Numbered from the stretch's first letter, positions 23,610-36,300 are shown. The stretch: DNA of 64,000 nt from Morella rubra (GCA_003952965.2 CM025850.1:31899914-31963913); one strand, 5' to 3'. Translations and numbers: made by a program. Notes: generated by a model from the sequence alone, not told the origin.

Positions 23610-25356
23610 GGATGCAACTTATAAAAAGGAAAATTTGACACGAGAAAACAATACTTGAAAACTAAAATCATCAGCCACAATAATGGTCCAAAAAATGTGA
23701 ATAGTCTTCAGGGGTGTTTGTATCTGCTTGATTGGTATACCACCCTCTACTTGCTTAATGATGAATACTCCATCAAGTATGATTTATAAGTATCTCGTAC
23801 TCCTCCAACATAAATTACATCTAAAATTTCCTTCTTCTAATATAAGAGGGATCTCATTTGATCTGAAAACCAGAGGAAAATTAAAAACAAGAATTGAAAG
23901 CTCATGAGCATAGGACCCCAGAAAAGCCTTAGAAGAGAAATCAACAGGACTTCTGTTATATTACTTCTCTAAGAGAAAAAAAAAAAGTGCACTTCCACTC
24001 TATCGAGCGTCTAAAAGAAGAATACAACATATGAATTATAGGGCAGAATGCTTAAAGGCATATACGAAGTTCAAAGAAAAAAAAAAGAACAAAAGAGGGT
24101 TTCAAATGCATCTACCTTCTCAGGGTCAGAGGATTACATCTCATCTAGTGACCCTGAGCACAAAGGAGCTATTCTCCATTTGAAATCAGCAGCGAACTAA
24201 AGAAGTGGAGATGGGCACCCAAAAGCAATGCCCATAGAGAAGCCTTGAGAAAAAAAGCAAAAACACAATATAAGCTTGCAATAACTAAGGCAAATAGAAG
24301 AAAGCTTGTAAAAGGACAGTGATGATTATCGTTATTAGTATTATGTGAAGTATTCAGCTAATATGAAACAGATAAGGTACAACAAGAAACTAAAAATATG
24401 AATACAGAAACAAAAACTTAATGCCAAGTATGAAAAACTTTGTTTTTCTCACACTAAACTCTATGATGTTTTCTGTATCTTGCAAAAGGAAGAACCAAAA
24501 AAATGGTAAAGCATGAAGCCCATCAACTTGCCACGATCCCACTCATCAAAGCATGTATATGAACATCAACGAATTTACGTCTTTAATAGCTATTTCTTTG
24601 AACCCTAACAGTTTTATTCAATACAAACCTAATGACCTCAACACCAACCAATCAATGAACACCTAAGGACCTTGTTAGAAAGTGAGAAAACGGACAAAAG
24701 AAACTATGGGATAATAATGAGAAAGTGGATACCAACACTCAATATGCAGACAAAAGACACTGAAAGAATAGAGAAAGTGGTCCTACCTCCCGACATTATT
24801 GGGTACAGAGTTTGTCCTTAGCCAACAACCTGCAAAAAAGGCAAATAAAGAAATGGGTCAGCCACTAAAAGCCAACATAAATAAATGGGTCAACTACAAA
24901 AAACCAGCGTAAACAAATGGGTAAGCTGCGAATGGGTTTCGACAAAGGGCCAAGTTCGAAACGGGTTACCTAGATTCGACGTGTGCTTCGAAGATATTTG
25001 CTTTTTGTAGAAATTCAAAATCAAAGAATACTTCTTCTTCTATCACACTTTTAAATCACCGAATGCTTCTTTCACACTTTAAATCAAAGAATGCTTCTTC
25101 CTCCACACTTCGACGAACGGATCTGAAGGCTAGGGAAGCAATTTCAGTGTGTTCTTCTTCATGGGGAGCTTGGGGGGTGAGAAAACACTTAGCCAAATTT
25201 GATTGCTTGCTTCGGTTCTATGGGTTTAATTCAAAAACAGTGAGGTCAGTGGTTTCCTAAACAGTTAGTTCAGCTGTGTGTCGTTTAGCATTGTTGGCTT
25301 TCAAAAAAAACAGCGCGTTTTGTTTATATTTGGTCTGACGTGTTATTCTAGCTCAC
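23610..25356 (-). promoter_or_regulatory. 5' region of the MULE transposase gene, no coding sequence seen
   Basis: The stretch lies between the first recognisable mudrA exon and the right inverted repeat. It most likely holds the leader and 5' introns. AAATCAAAGAATGCTTCTTC-like phrases repeat between 25010 and 25110. I see no further gene. Confidence 0.45.
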
Positions 25357-25541
25357 ACATGGCTGCTGGAGTGTTAAGAAGATGACGTGGCATTTATTCC
25401 GTTAAAAATTCAATGACAATTTGACGGAAGCACCAGATCGTCACAACTATATATTCTTAGTGACCATATAATAAAAAAATGAAACCTAGTGACTAAATCG
25501 TCAGCGTGCTATAAACCTAGTGACTAAATTGCCAATTTCCA
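25357..25541. repeat. MULE terminal inverted repeat, right
   Basis: Inverted partner of 17183-17368; ends GCCAATTTCCA directly before the TATATGTTT duplication. Confidence 0.9.
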
Positions 25542-25550
25542 TATATGTTT
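25542..25550. repeat. MULE target site duplication, right copy (TATATGTTT)
   Basis: Exact match to 17174-17182. Confidence 0.85.
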
Positions 25551-26433
25551 TATTCAACTTGTACATATGAATTATTAGTCAATGTAAGTGCTTTGACTCA
25601 GATTTGAGATAAGTACTATTTCTTGTCCTTTTTATTTAGAGTGATAGATCCGATAATTATAACCTATGAGAAAGGAAAACTCACATGTTTTCTAGCAGAC
25701 CCAAAAGGGGTTCTTGATGTGGTAAGTGATCATACATAGTGCTCCAGAAAAAGAAAGAAGTGTTTTCTTTTTTATAGAAATTGAATATTTGATCTCAAGG
25801 TTTTACCCCTTTTACGAAATAGTCACTGTAGGAAGTGGTCCTATTATTTAGAAACGTTATGAGAATTTAAATTTTTTGAGAACTTGAGTTAATTAGCAAT
25901 AAAGTAGAAAGTTGTGGTCTTAGGTTTTAGGAGAAAAATTTGTGGAAAATGATTCTATTATTATAAAAAAATAAAAAAAAATACACTAAAAGCTAATAGG
26001 GTTAATTACACTGTTATTATTGCTAGTGCTAGTTTCTATCTTGGACTTTTTATTTACAATATCAATTTTGTAAATTAATTTTTAGAGTAGTTCATATTTT
26101 GTAGGCATTTCATTAAGCTTATATTCCTAAAGTTTTAGGCTTTTTTTTCTCAATTTTAATTTTATAAAAGTGTTTCTAAAATAGGCTATGATATTAGGCC
26201 TTTTTTCAACTTTAATTTTATAAAAGTGCTTCTTATTTTCTAAGCTATAATATGGGGCCTTCCTAATTTGGGAGCCTTGGTCGATTGTCTCATCTGCCTG
26301 CCCATCTTAGTCGCCCTTAAATTTATTGATTTTCACCCTCCGTCTAATTTTTCATCCGTTTTGACTACTAATTTAGATTGAGTATAAAAGAATCTAATGT
26401 CACAGAAATAAAAAGATAGTGGTGCAAAGTGTA
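25551..26433. other. AT-rich non-coding DNA with a small direct repeat
   Basis: No gene seen. The phrase AATTTTAATTTTATAAAAGTG or a close variant occurs twice, near 26152 and 26207, each followed by TTCT and a GGCTATGATAT-like word, so a unit of about 60 bp is repeated. Confidence 0.5.
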
Positions 26434-26539
26434 ATGCTTTTATACAGAGAGCCCAAAGCGGGTGCTTTGAATTAAAGTAATGGTCTCGTAATAATCATGC
26501 TTTTATATAGAGAGCCCAGAGCGCGCGCTTTGAATTAGC
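26434..26539. repeat. two 42-bp direct repeats 64 bp apart, 3' of the BAHD gene
   Basis: ATGCTTTTATA-C/T-AGAGAGCCC followed by A-A/G-AGCG and GCTTTGAATTA occurs at about 26434-26475 and 26498-26539, with four or five mismatches. Confidence 0.75.
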
Positions 26540-26778
26540 AAGACAGCCTTAGTAGTTTTGATGAATTAAATAGCTTAAACTACAATACGTATAATACTAA
26601 TCAACACGTACGTACAGTACAGCTCTGGCTTTAATTATTTTATTGGATAACTATAATAAATAGCTCAGCACTGCTTCAGTAGTTTTATTAATGGAGACGT
26701 ATACAACATTCAAGACGTAATATGGTCGCAGCAACTACATCCACAGATCAGAGAGGTACCACCAACGATGCCATATAT

Positions 26779-28114
26779 CTAGCTAATTAAAATGCACGGG
26801 TTTTTAGCAGCGAAGGCAAGGAATTCGGGATCATCCTCCAATACAGCCATTTCTTTTTCCTTCAAGGTCACCCAGGCCTCTATTGCATTGACACCATTGG
26901 ATTTCGTGAAAATAATGAGTTCCCTAAAGGCGGGACCAACTCCCCCCATGGCTCCAACCCAAATGGGCTTTCCCCATCCAAAGTCGAGATCCTCTAAACC
27001 AAACGTCAACCAACTGGTGAAAGCGAAAATTTCTGCTTTGGAGAATAATACCAATGGAGCCATCGGGTATAGTTGCCCGCGTATGGCTGAAAGACCTTTA
27101 TCACCTTCCACATTTCTCAGATAATCGCTGTTTATTTTCTCCACGGATTCCTTTATGGCTTCTACCATGCCACAAAATTCCATCTCTTTATCCATTGGGT
27201 TATACTCACAGGCTGCAACTCCCCACAGAAATAGGTTTCCCACAGAATGATAGGTAAGCGTGGCTTTGTTCGTCCCCGGATATTTACTGCTTGGGCCAGT
27301 ACTGCTGGCCTTGGACAACTTGATATTACTCTTGAAGCAGCGATAGCACGTTTAGCAATAAAACCCGTTGGGTATTCCACTCGCTCACTCTTTGCTTTCG
27401 CCCTTAGAGTGGCTATGGACTTCTTGCCCATCACAAATCTCCTTGTCTTATACTTGGCCTCTTTGAACCAAAGGCTCTCCATTATAGATAAATGAATCGG
27501 AGTCAACAATCTATCTTGTGGAGGAAAACGTGCCGATGATCTACTTGAACCAGAAAAATCAGGGAGTGTTAATTTGTTACAATGCCCAGCTGCCGCAGCC
27601 GCCCAGCTTTTGAAGAAAACACTCATGGTGGATCCATCCGTGATCTTGTGTGACATGCACACACCGATTGCCATTCCACCACAATCAAATTTATTAATTT
27701 GTACGGCTACTTGGGCAGCTTCCTCTGGGTTTGGTTCTTTGGAAAATGGACAAGGAAGAAAGTGGTTCAATGCCTCAGTTTCAGGATTTTGAAGGAAATC
27801 ATGCATCCGACAGTTAACTCGAGCCTCATAATATGGAACGCCCTCATCGTAATGGTCAATAAAGAGGTTACGTTGGGTCCTTCCAGAAAAGGGTAGAAGT
27901 GATCCAGGGTTTTTGAGAGGGACTTTTTTAGTTGGGCTGGTAAGATTTGGAGACCTTTGGATCGATTAGTATGGCTCTTGGGATAAAAGAGTACAAGTGG
28001 ACCATAGGTAGTGGGAGTAATTTGGTCCAAGAGAGTGAGCTTGAACGGTTTAAGACGTAGCACTGCTGGGGAAGACGGTCTAATGATTTCCCTTGAGAGG
28101 ACATCAACTTCCAT
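26779..28114 (-). pseudogene. BAHD acyltransferase (vinorine synthase-like clade), two frameshifts
   Basis: BAHD enzymes move an acyl group from a CoA thioester to an alcohol or amine in the cytosol. The start is best placed at MEVDVLSREIIRPSSP (28114), the usual N-terminus of this clade, although ATGs lie at 28120 and 28138. The catalytic HXXXD is present as SHKITDG (27650-27636) and the structural DFGWG at 26985-26971. Total length of about 445 codons without introns is normal for the family. One missing base in a T run near 27895 (PF/SGRTQRNL) and another shift near 27250-27262 (before YHSVGNLFLWG) break the frame. Both motifs and full length survive, so it is either a young pseudogene or two homopolymer-type sequence errors. 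The substrate cannot be told from sequence. Confidence 0.85.
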
Positions 28115-29077
28115 ATTCATCGCCAGTTTCTCATACAAAACTTTCTGATGCAGGAACAGTTAACGTTGCTCCAATGGTTATGTTCCCCATATGGTAGGTT
28201 TCTTTTATAGAAACTTGGCCACTTGCGGATCCATTGAATCGTTAGATGTAAGTACTACAATATAGTTATTTTAGGTAGGCCCTACTCATCTTTTGTAATT
28301 TCATTAAAAAATACGAACGCGTTTTTTAATCATCTTTTATGATCAAAATCAACTACTAATTAATTTAGTTAAAAGATCTAATTATCTTTGCCATTAAAGA
28401 ACTTAAATATTGGTGGGCGCTCTATATATATCTATGAGCTGTCAACTCGAATGCTAAAAGTTGGTGGGAATACTTTAAAGAAATATTTGGTATCCTTCTT
28501 GGATTCTTTTGGAAAGAATCTAACAGCTTAAAATTAATTTTAGAAGTGGGCCTTATACACTTAGAGATCCTAAACCATTAAATTCATTCCCAGAAGAACT
28601 TAGAAAAAATTCAAAAAGAACATCAAGTATTTCTCAATACATTAAGCCAGCATATTACTACTGTATAATTTTCAGAATTGCAATTAGAATGATCTAAACG
28701 GAAAGCTTCAAGAGATGAAGACAGTAAAGGGAAGGACTAGCACGATTATACCTATGAAAAGACTCGTTTATACTGACCCTTTTAGGTTGAATGTGCCTAA
28801 TTGGGCCCTTGGCTTTGCCAATGATTATTGTATTGCGTATCATTTTACCTGTAAAATAATAAAGTGCTCCATGGTGGTAATTTACCCTTTTGCTTGTTTT
28901 GGACTAATTGTAAATCTTGTTTTTTAGGTTTAATGAAACTAATTTATCCAAAAAAAATACACACATACATTGGGAAGACTTGGTGATCATTTATGTATAT
29001 CATCACTCATCTAAAAGGAGCTGTTCTGCCTATATTTAGAGACGATCGCAATATCAGATTGGAAATAAAAAAAGGGG

Positions 29078-29319
29078 GGATAAATACTAATTTCATCCAT
29101 CTAGTTTACCAATTTATGGGATTCGTATTTGGGCTTTAAAATCCATCAAATTAGTTTTCTTAGGTTTAAATCAATCAAGACGTTATTCCTCTCGTGACCT
29201 TTCATATTTATTAATGAATTTTAAATCTCAGTGCGTACAAATTCGAGAAATTTTAAAACCCAAAGACTAATCGGATAAATTGGTAAACCATATTATGGAC
29301 AAAAAATTGACATTTATCC
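29078..29319. mobile_element. MITE-like inverted repeat element in duplication unit 1
   Basis: The ends GGATAAAT (29078) and ATTTATCC (29319) are inverted. Within them TTTACCAATTTAT and the GGGCTTTAAAAT / ATTTTAAAACCC words are also inverted, giving arms of roughly 75 bp. No coding capacity. A deleted copy is at 43785-44010 in unit 2. Target duplication not resolved. Confidence 0.6.
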
Positions 29320-29699
29320 TATAAAAAAGTTCAAGCTGTTAGCTTAAGTTATGGTCATACCAAAGCATGGGTTGAATGTGTTCCTCATGATTAGCAGCTA
29401 GCTGCCTAAGCCTTTAGACAAACGTGTACGTAAGATGTAGTAACTCTATAAACGTGTACGTAAGATGTACATGTGGATTGCGCCGCTCAGCATTAAATCG
29501 TCTTATCTACACCTAATTAACAATCCCGCCGCCCTAGCCGAAAGTATGCAAAACCTCAAAATAACCTAATTGGCAGCTCACAACTGCAATTGGAGAGTAC
29601 TGTCGGTGGTTTTTTACTTGAGATATTAATTAATTCTCATATCCATATCAAATCAGAAAGCTGAACTTTTCTCGCTCCATAGTCGTTCGTACTTTAATT

Positions 29700-30300
29700 T
29701 CGTTTTTGTTTGAGTAATGTTGAGAGGCTTACAAGCTCATCTTACTTCTTCGAGAGTAGAGAGGCTAACAAGAAAGATTAGAACTAGAATACAGGAAATC
29801 CCACCGACTCAATCTTAACCCTATTCTAAAGTAGGACTAGTGGGACCTCCAAGAGGACGAATTAGTATCCCAAGAACTCTATACTGCTCTAAAGTAGGAC
29901 TAGTGGGACCCCCGAAAGGACTATTTAGGACCCCAAGTGCTCTATACTAAGTAAAGAGAGCTATGATGGAACCAGAAGACATGACTATCAAAACCAATAA
30001 ACGAGAATTTAAAGAACCAACAACTGGGGTACAACAAAGCCCACTAGAAGGCCAACATGATCTAACAAGGGACTAGAGAGACCCATCAGGGAGCCGGAAC
30101 AACCATAAATAAATAAAAATTATAACGCCAACAAATGACTATTACAAACACAACACAACCTAAAAACTAAAAATCAAGCCCCGAATTATAGAGCTACCAA
30201 GAGCGGGCAGGGAGAGCCAAAAACGAAAACAGCACGAGGGTTTCACGCGTTCCCAAAATGCGATGTCTTGGAAGGCTTTGGCTCGCCTGAGGCTGCTGGA
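29700..30300. repeat. unassigned repeat with two ~60-bp tandem units; also present near 48340-48744
   Basis: CTAAAGTAGGACTAGTGGGA occurs at about 29825 and 29889, each followed by a CCAAG..CTCTATACT word, so a unit of about 60 bp is tandem. The downstream part (29930-30300) reappears at 48340-48744 as part of duplication unit 2. I see no coding sequence. Its style (AACAAAGCCCA, GGCCAACATGATC) resembles the LINE 3' tails in this window. Confidence 0.55.
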
Positions 30301-30411
30301 GGGACCCAAGTTTCTCATACAAAACTTTCTGATGCAGGAACAGGTAACGTTGCTCCAATGGTTATGTTCACCATATGGTAATTGGTAGGTTTCTTTTATA
30401 GAAACTTGGCC

Positions 30412-30414
30412 ACT
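30412..30414. repeat. CACTA target site duplication, left copy (ACT)
   Basis: GGCC-ACT-CACTAAAA at the left and GTAGTG-ACT-TACGG at the right (43177-43179). The unfilled paralogous site at about 28217-28232 reads GGCCACTTGCGG with one ACT. Confidence 0.9.
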
Positions 30415-30439
30415 CACTAAAAAAAAATAGGTCATCAGC

Positions 30440-30745
30440 GGCGGTCTTTTTAGCGACGGTCACCAAAACTGCCGCTATATACTCTATATCTCAGGGGTTT
30501 ATTTCAAACGCCACCGAAAATATTCCTATAGCAGCGGTCACAAACCGCCGCTATAAAGTCAAGATAGCAACGGTTATATAGCGGCGGTCATGACCGCCGC
30601 TATATACAACATATGGCAGCAATTTCTATAGCGGCGATCACTAACCGCCGCTATAGACGACATGTAGCGGCGGTTTTTTTAAAACCGCAGCTAAGTCATT
30701 CTATAGCGGCAGTCACTGACCACCGCTATAGACTTAGTGAAACGT
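30440..30745. repeat. left subterminal palindrome array of the CACTA element
   Basis: About ten copies of TATAGCGGCGGTCA or its complement, often paired head to head as GCGGCGGTCA..TGACCGCCGC. Such arrays are the binding sites of the second CACTA protein in En/Spm. Confidence 0.85.
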
Positions 30746-31140
30746 GCGTTTTGCCCTTTTTTTCTCCCATCCCACGCCCCCTTCTTCTTCCCCCCTTCGC
30801 GATTTTCAGATCCCCCTCCCCATTCACGATTTCAACAGCCCCCCCAAATCAAACCGCTGGAAATCCCCTCCCCCTGCGCCCCCTCTCGCGATTTCAACAG
30901 CCCCCCCCCCCAAAAAATCAAAACTGGAAACACCCCCCCCCCCCCCCCCCGCGCCCCCTCCACTAGTTTCAGCTCCTCCCGCCCCCTCCGCAAATTTCAG
31001 CGCCCCCACCTCCCATTCGCACTTCAAATCTCCTCCCCCTTTTAATTTCGCGAATTTCAGCTCCCCCATTCGAAATTCACGAAATAATTCAACTGTGTTG
31101 GTTTTGCATTGCTGTTCAGTCAGTGACTTAGACTCAATGT
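30746..31140. other. C-rich low-complexity stretch in the CACTA 5' region
   Basis: A plus-strand C/T-rich segment with long C runs (for example about 30931-30950) and repeated TTTCAG(C/A)(T/G)CCCCC words. It gives proline-rich open frames that I do not regard as genes. It may hold the promoter and leader of the transposase transcript. Confidence 0.5.
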
Positions 31141-31289
31141 ATATTTTCCTATTTTATAAAATATGAATGAAATTAATTATATGGAGATTGGAGGTCAGGG
31201 CTTACGAATTGGATTATTGGGTTCTGTTGTGTTGGAGATGGGAGATTGGTTTTGTTGGAGTGTTGGCTTATGAATTGGTTGTTGACTTG

Positions 31290-32440
31290 TTGTATTATAC
31301 TATTATATGAATTGGTTGCTGAAAATATATGAATTTTTTGATGAAAATAGTAATTGGAATGTATGAAATGGTTGCTGAAAAATATGAATTGAAATGTATG
31401 AATTGTATGAATTGGTTGGAGAATATATGAATCAATGTATGAATTGGTTTCTGAAAATATATGAATTGGTTTGTATGAATTGGTTGCTGAAAATATGAAT
31501 TGAAATGTATGAATGTATGAATTGGTTGCTGAAAATATATGAAATTGGAATGTATGAATTTATTCCTATATGAATTGGTTTGTATGAATTGTTGATGAAA
31601 ATATATCTTTTGAAATGTATTAATTAGTTGCTGAAAATATATGAATTAAAATGTATGAAATTGCTATGAATTTATTCCTGAAAATATATGCATTGGTTTG
31701 TTTGAATTGGTTGCTGAAAATATATTCTTTGAAATGTATGAATTGGTTGCTGAAAATATATGAATAGAATGATGAATTTATTGTTGAAAATATATGAATT
31801 GGTTGTGAAAAAAATATATTGAATGTATGAATTGTTTGCTGAAAAATATGAATTGAATGTATGAAATTCTTGAAAATTATGAATTGGATTGTATGAATTG
31901 GTTGCTGAAAATATATCTTTTGAAATGTATGAATTGTTGCTGAAAATATATGAATTGATTGCTGAAAATATATATGAATTATGAAAATATATGAATTGGT
32001 TGCTGAAAAATATGAATTGGAATGTATGAATTGATTGCTAAAAAATAATAATTGGAATGTATGATAATGAATTGATTGCTGGAAATATATGAATTGGAAT
32101 GTATGAATTTATTCCTGAAAATATATGAATTGGTTTGTATGAATTGGTTGCTGAAAATATATCTTTTGAAATATATGAATTCGTTGCTGAAAATATATGA
32201 ATTGGAATGTATGAATTTATTGTTGAAAATATATGAATTTATATGAATTGGTTGCTGAAAAATATGAATTGAAATGTATGAATTTGTTGCTGGAAATATA
32301 TGAATTGGAATGTATGAATTTATTCCTGAAAATATATGAATTGGTTTGTATGAAATTGGTTGATATCTTTTGATTGCTGAAAAATAGTCAATGGAATGTA
32401 TGAATTGGTTGCTGAAAAATATGAATTGAATGTATGAATT
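31290..32440. repeat. degenerate minisatellite (GAATTGGTTGCTGAAAATATAT units) in the CACTA element
   Basis: Words TGAATTGGTTGCTGAAAATA and GGAATGTATGAATTTATT recur dozens of times with indels, in units of about 20-35 bp. It lies between the subterminal array and the tnp2 genes. A fragment of it reappears at the junction at 36468, where the second tnp2 copy begins. Confidence 0.85.
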
Positions 32441-32689
32441 TATTGATGTCCAAAAGTCCGTTGTTTTTACTATTTTTTTTGGACCAGGTATCTTTATTAA
32501 AAATCTATTTTCCAAATTTCTTTCACAGTTAAACTCAATAGTCTCAACTACAGTGGTTTTCGTAACTGTGATTGAGGGACACTAGGTGACTTGCCGATAA
32601 CATAGTACTCTTTCACAGGTCAGTGGTATTTTGAATCTCTTCGTCAATTACTATTGTTTGTTCTTTTTTCCTTTTTTTTTTAGAGATTA

Positions 32690-33000
32690 GAGTTTGTGGA
32701 TTTTATTGGAAGGCGGACAGCAGAGCTAACTATTATTGGAGATGTTGGTGTTTGTGGGTTCTGTTGGAAGGCGGAGGGTAGGGCTAACTTTTATTTGTTG
32801 TTGGTTCTGTGGAGTTTATTGGAGATGTTGGTGTTTGTGGGTTCTGTTGGAAGGCGGAGGGTAGGGCTAACTTATTATTTGTTGGTTTTTGTGGAGTTAA
32901 TTAGAGATGTTGGTGTTTGTGGGTTTTGTTTGAAGGCGGAGGGTAGGGCTAACTGTTATTTGTTGTTGGTTCTATGGAGTTTATTGGAGATTGGAGGGGT
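32690..33000. repeat. 83-bp tandem repeat, about three and a half copies
   Basis: GAGATGTTGGTGTTTGTGGG followed by GAAGGCGGAGGGTAGGGCTA recurs with starts near 32739, 32821 and 32904, plus partial units on both sides. A shrunken version is present upstream of the second tnp2 copy (36740-36900). Confidence 0.8.
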
Positions 33001-33363
33001 AATTGTTATATGATGTTCGTTATGTGTTTTTGTTGGAGATTGGAGGACAAAGTTTGTGTGACTATTATATTTAATGTTTGTTTGTTTATCTATGTTTTAA
33101 CCTTTGAGATCACTTCCTGGTGGATACCTCTACACTGACGTTAGAGGTCTAACCTAAGGTGAAACGAAGCCAGTCCTCTTTACGGAGGGATCTCTAAGTT
33201 TAACAATGTCGTATGCTGTTTAATTACAGTTTTGTTGGTATTTATGTGTGTTGTTTTATTAATTTATGTTAGTTTTATTGAAAAATCTTGATAAAATGTG
33301 ATGAACATTAAATCTTATGCATAATCTTTTTTGTTGCATTTCATATAGTTATTATTGTCGCTC

Positions 33364-36300
33364 ATGGACAAGAGTTGGATGAAAAAGAAACGCGAGACAA
33401 GTGAATATGTGTTGGGAGTCAATGAGTTTTTGGGTTTTGCATCTAAGAGTATGGGTAGTGATGAGAGAATTTGTTGCCCTTGTGTAAAGTGCGTCAATTA
33501 CAAGAGGTATAACATCAGTACGGTACATGATCATTTGGTCCAATATGGGATGTCTCCGGGTTACGATTATTGGTTTGCGGATGGTGAATTGCGAGATAGG
33601 GCAGCATCTAGTCATTCTATTTCTGTTGCAGATAATGAAATGTGTGAACCCTCATCTGGGCTGCATGAACTATTACACGAGGTATTTCCATTAGTACCGG
33701 AAACACAATCCCATAATGTACGAGAACAAAGAGATCCACTTCCTACTGAAAATACTACAAAGTTTTATGACATGCTTAAAGATGCAGACGATCCTTTGTA
33801 TGAAGGGTGCATAAAATTTAGTAAGTTAACTGCTGTTGTACAGTTATACCATTTGAAGTGCATGGGAGGTTGGAGTAATACCTCTTTTACGTGGTTACTC
33901 CAAACACTGGGTGACTCCCTGCGGGTGCAAAATTGCCAAAGGACACTTATGAAGCTAAAAAATACATGAAAGGGTTAGGACTTGGATATGAAAAGATTCC
34001 TGTTTGTCCAAACGGTTGTATGTTGTTTGGAATGAGAATGAGAAATTAGAAGTTTGTTCAAAGTGTGGAGCATCAAAATGGAAGGGCAATGGGGAGGGAA
34101 ATATTTTCTCACAGAATGAAGGTTGATCATCCAAGAGATCCAAGAAAAAACCAGCGAAATTTTTGCGGTGGTTTCCTTTAAAGCACCGCTTGCAGAGATT
34201 ATTCATGTCCTCAAAAACTGCTTCTCATATGAAATGGCATCACGATGGACGTGTAAATGATGGGTTGTTAAGGCATCCGGCCGATGGTCAAGCTTGGAAG
34301 GCATTTGATGCACAATATGCTGATTTTGCTTCTGATCCTCGTAATGTTAGGCTTGGGTTAGCAGCGGATGGGTTTAATCCTTTTGGGAACATGAGCACTA
34401 GTCATAGCACATGGCCAGTGATATTAGTACCATATAACTTGCCTCCTTGGATGTGCATGAAACGTTCATCTTTAATGTTGTCATTACTTATTCCTGGACC
34501 GAAATCTCCTTCTTTCAAGATAGATGTATATCTAGACCATTGATATTGGAGTTAAAAGAGTTGTGGGATCTTGGATTAGATACTTATGACATTGCTACGA
34601 AAGATATGTTTAAGATGCGTGCGGCATTGATGTGGACAATTAATGATTTTCCTGCATATGGTGACCTCTCTGGATGGAGTACAAAGGGACGTCTTGCATG
34701 TCCATGTTGTATGTATCAGACTTGGTCACGGTGGTTGGATAATGGTAGAAAATTTTGCTACATGGGGCATAGACGGTTCTTACCATTAAATCATAGGTGG
34801 AGAAGAGATCAAAGATCATTTGACGGTACTTATGAAATGACTCCACCACCCTATTTTATGACCGGTGATGACATTTTCAGGGAATTACAGGGTACTTTAC
34901 ATTTTGAGTCAAGTGTATGGAAGAAGCAAAGTATTTTCTTCACATTGCCTTATTGGAAGGATAATATGTTACGCCATAATCTAGATGTCATGCATATAGA
35001 GAAAAACGTAATGGACAATATCATTGGTACATTGTTAGATGTGGACGGGAAGACAAAAGATAACTATAAGGCACGTCTTGACTTACAAAGCATGGGAATA
35101 AGACATGATCTCCATCCAAAGATCACTGATGCAGGAAAGGTTCATTTGCCTGGTGCTTGCTACTCAATGACTCGCGAAGAGAAAGAATGCTTTCTAAAAG
35201 TGATAAAGAATGCGAAATTTCCGGATGGTTTCGCTTCGAACATATCACGTTGTGTCAAGCTTCAACAACGTAATATCATAGGTTTGAAGAGTCATGACTG
35301 TCACATCTTGATGCAGCATTTGATGCCTATTGCAATACGAAGATCATTGCCAAGCATGGTTTGTTCTCCTTTGATCTCATTGTCATGTTTCTTTAGAGAA
35401 ATTTGTTCCAAAACATTACGATAGAGGACTTAGATCGACTTGAGGCTCAAATCCCTATAACATTGTGTCAACTTGAAAGGATATTTCCGCCTGCATTCTT
35501 TACTGTTATGGTGCACTTGGTCGTACATCTGGTTGCAGAATGTAAGATGGGTGGACCGGTTCAACTTCGGTGGATGTATCCTATTGAAAGGTAATATTAA
35601 TTATAGAGATATGTTACATCACGTTTCTTTGCACGTGTTTTATTTAATAAAGTCTAATATTGTTGATGTAGGTGCATGCACCGTTTCAAATCTTATGTTC
35701 GCAACACGGCCGCACCTGAAGGCTCTATTGCTGAAGGATATATAGCAGATGAATGCTTAACATTTTGTTCAAGATATTTAGAATCAGTCCCAACGATCTT
35801 TAATAGATCACCAAGAAATGTAGACGATACTATGGGAGGAATATCATTTGTTCGTCTTGATATGAAAACATGCATGCAGGCTCATCGATATATCCTTTTT
35901 AATTGCGATGAGTTAATTCAAATTCGCACGTAAGTGATGTTAGACTTCTAACTCTTTCATTGAGCATGTTTTTATCGATGTGAAATTAATTTTTTAGTTG
36001 TATTGTCGATGTGTAGAATGCATAAGGAGCGATTGAAGGCAAGAAACCGTAGTAGTCGACCAACAGATTATGTCATCGATAAGATGCATAGGGATGAATT
36101 TTGTGACTGGTTTCGAAACTATGTATGTGTTATGTTTAAAATGTTTTGTATTGGCTGATTACTTTGAAACTTACAATTAGTTTTAATCTTGACTTGTTGT
36201 TCGAGGAAAATAGGTACAAAATATGGACGAGATGATGAAGCATCAACTTCCAAATAGAGTTCGATGGCTTGCTAAAGGTCCAAACCCCGAAGCTAGATCA

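Larger units (their letters stand above)
17183..25541. mobile_element. Mutator-like element (MULE), 8.4 kb, with mudrA and a facing GRF zinc-finger gene
   Basis: Terminal inverted repeats of about 185 bp (17183-17368 and 25357-25541) start GGGAAATTGGCAATTTA and TGGAAATTGGCAATTTA. They are flanked by the 9-bp duplication TATATGTTT. Inside, a MURA-type transposase reads leftward from the right end and a GRF zinc-finger gene reads rightward from the left end. This convergent two-gene layout recalls maize MuDR (mudrA/mudrB), though the second gene is of another family. The transposase is broken, so the element is non-autonomous now. Confidence 0.92.
28125..30308. repeat. tandem segmental duplication, unit 1 (BAHD 5' flank)
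   Basis: This 2.2-kb unit begins inside the first codons of the BAHD gene (AGTTTCTCATACAAAACTTT) and ends GGCTGCTGGAGGGACCCA. The second unit starts at 30309 with the same AGTTTCTCATAC and ends near 48744 with GGCTGCTGGAGCCACCCAAG. Shared landmarks in order include CACTTGCGGATCC, GATCTAATTATCTTTGCC, GTTTACCAATTTAT and TACAACAAAGCCCA. Unit 1 has no CACTA or LINE insertion. Confidence 0.88.

Noticed and set aside
30613-31166. Overlapping proline-rich plus-strand frames
   Set aside because: They come from C-rich low-complexity DNA in three frames at once; no domain, and the stretch is between the CACTA terminus and transposase.
31979-32515. 178-codon minus-strand frame as a gene
   Set aside because: It is the complement of the degenerate minisatellite; the peptide is a low-complexity repeat without a domain.
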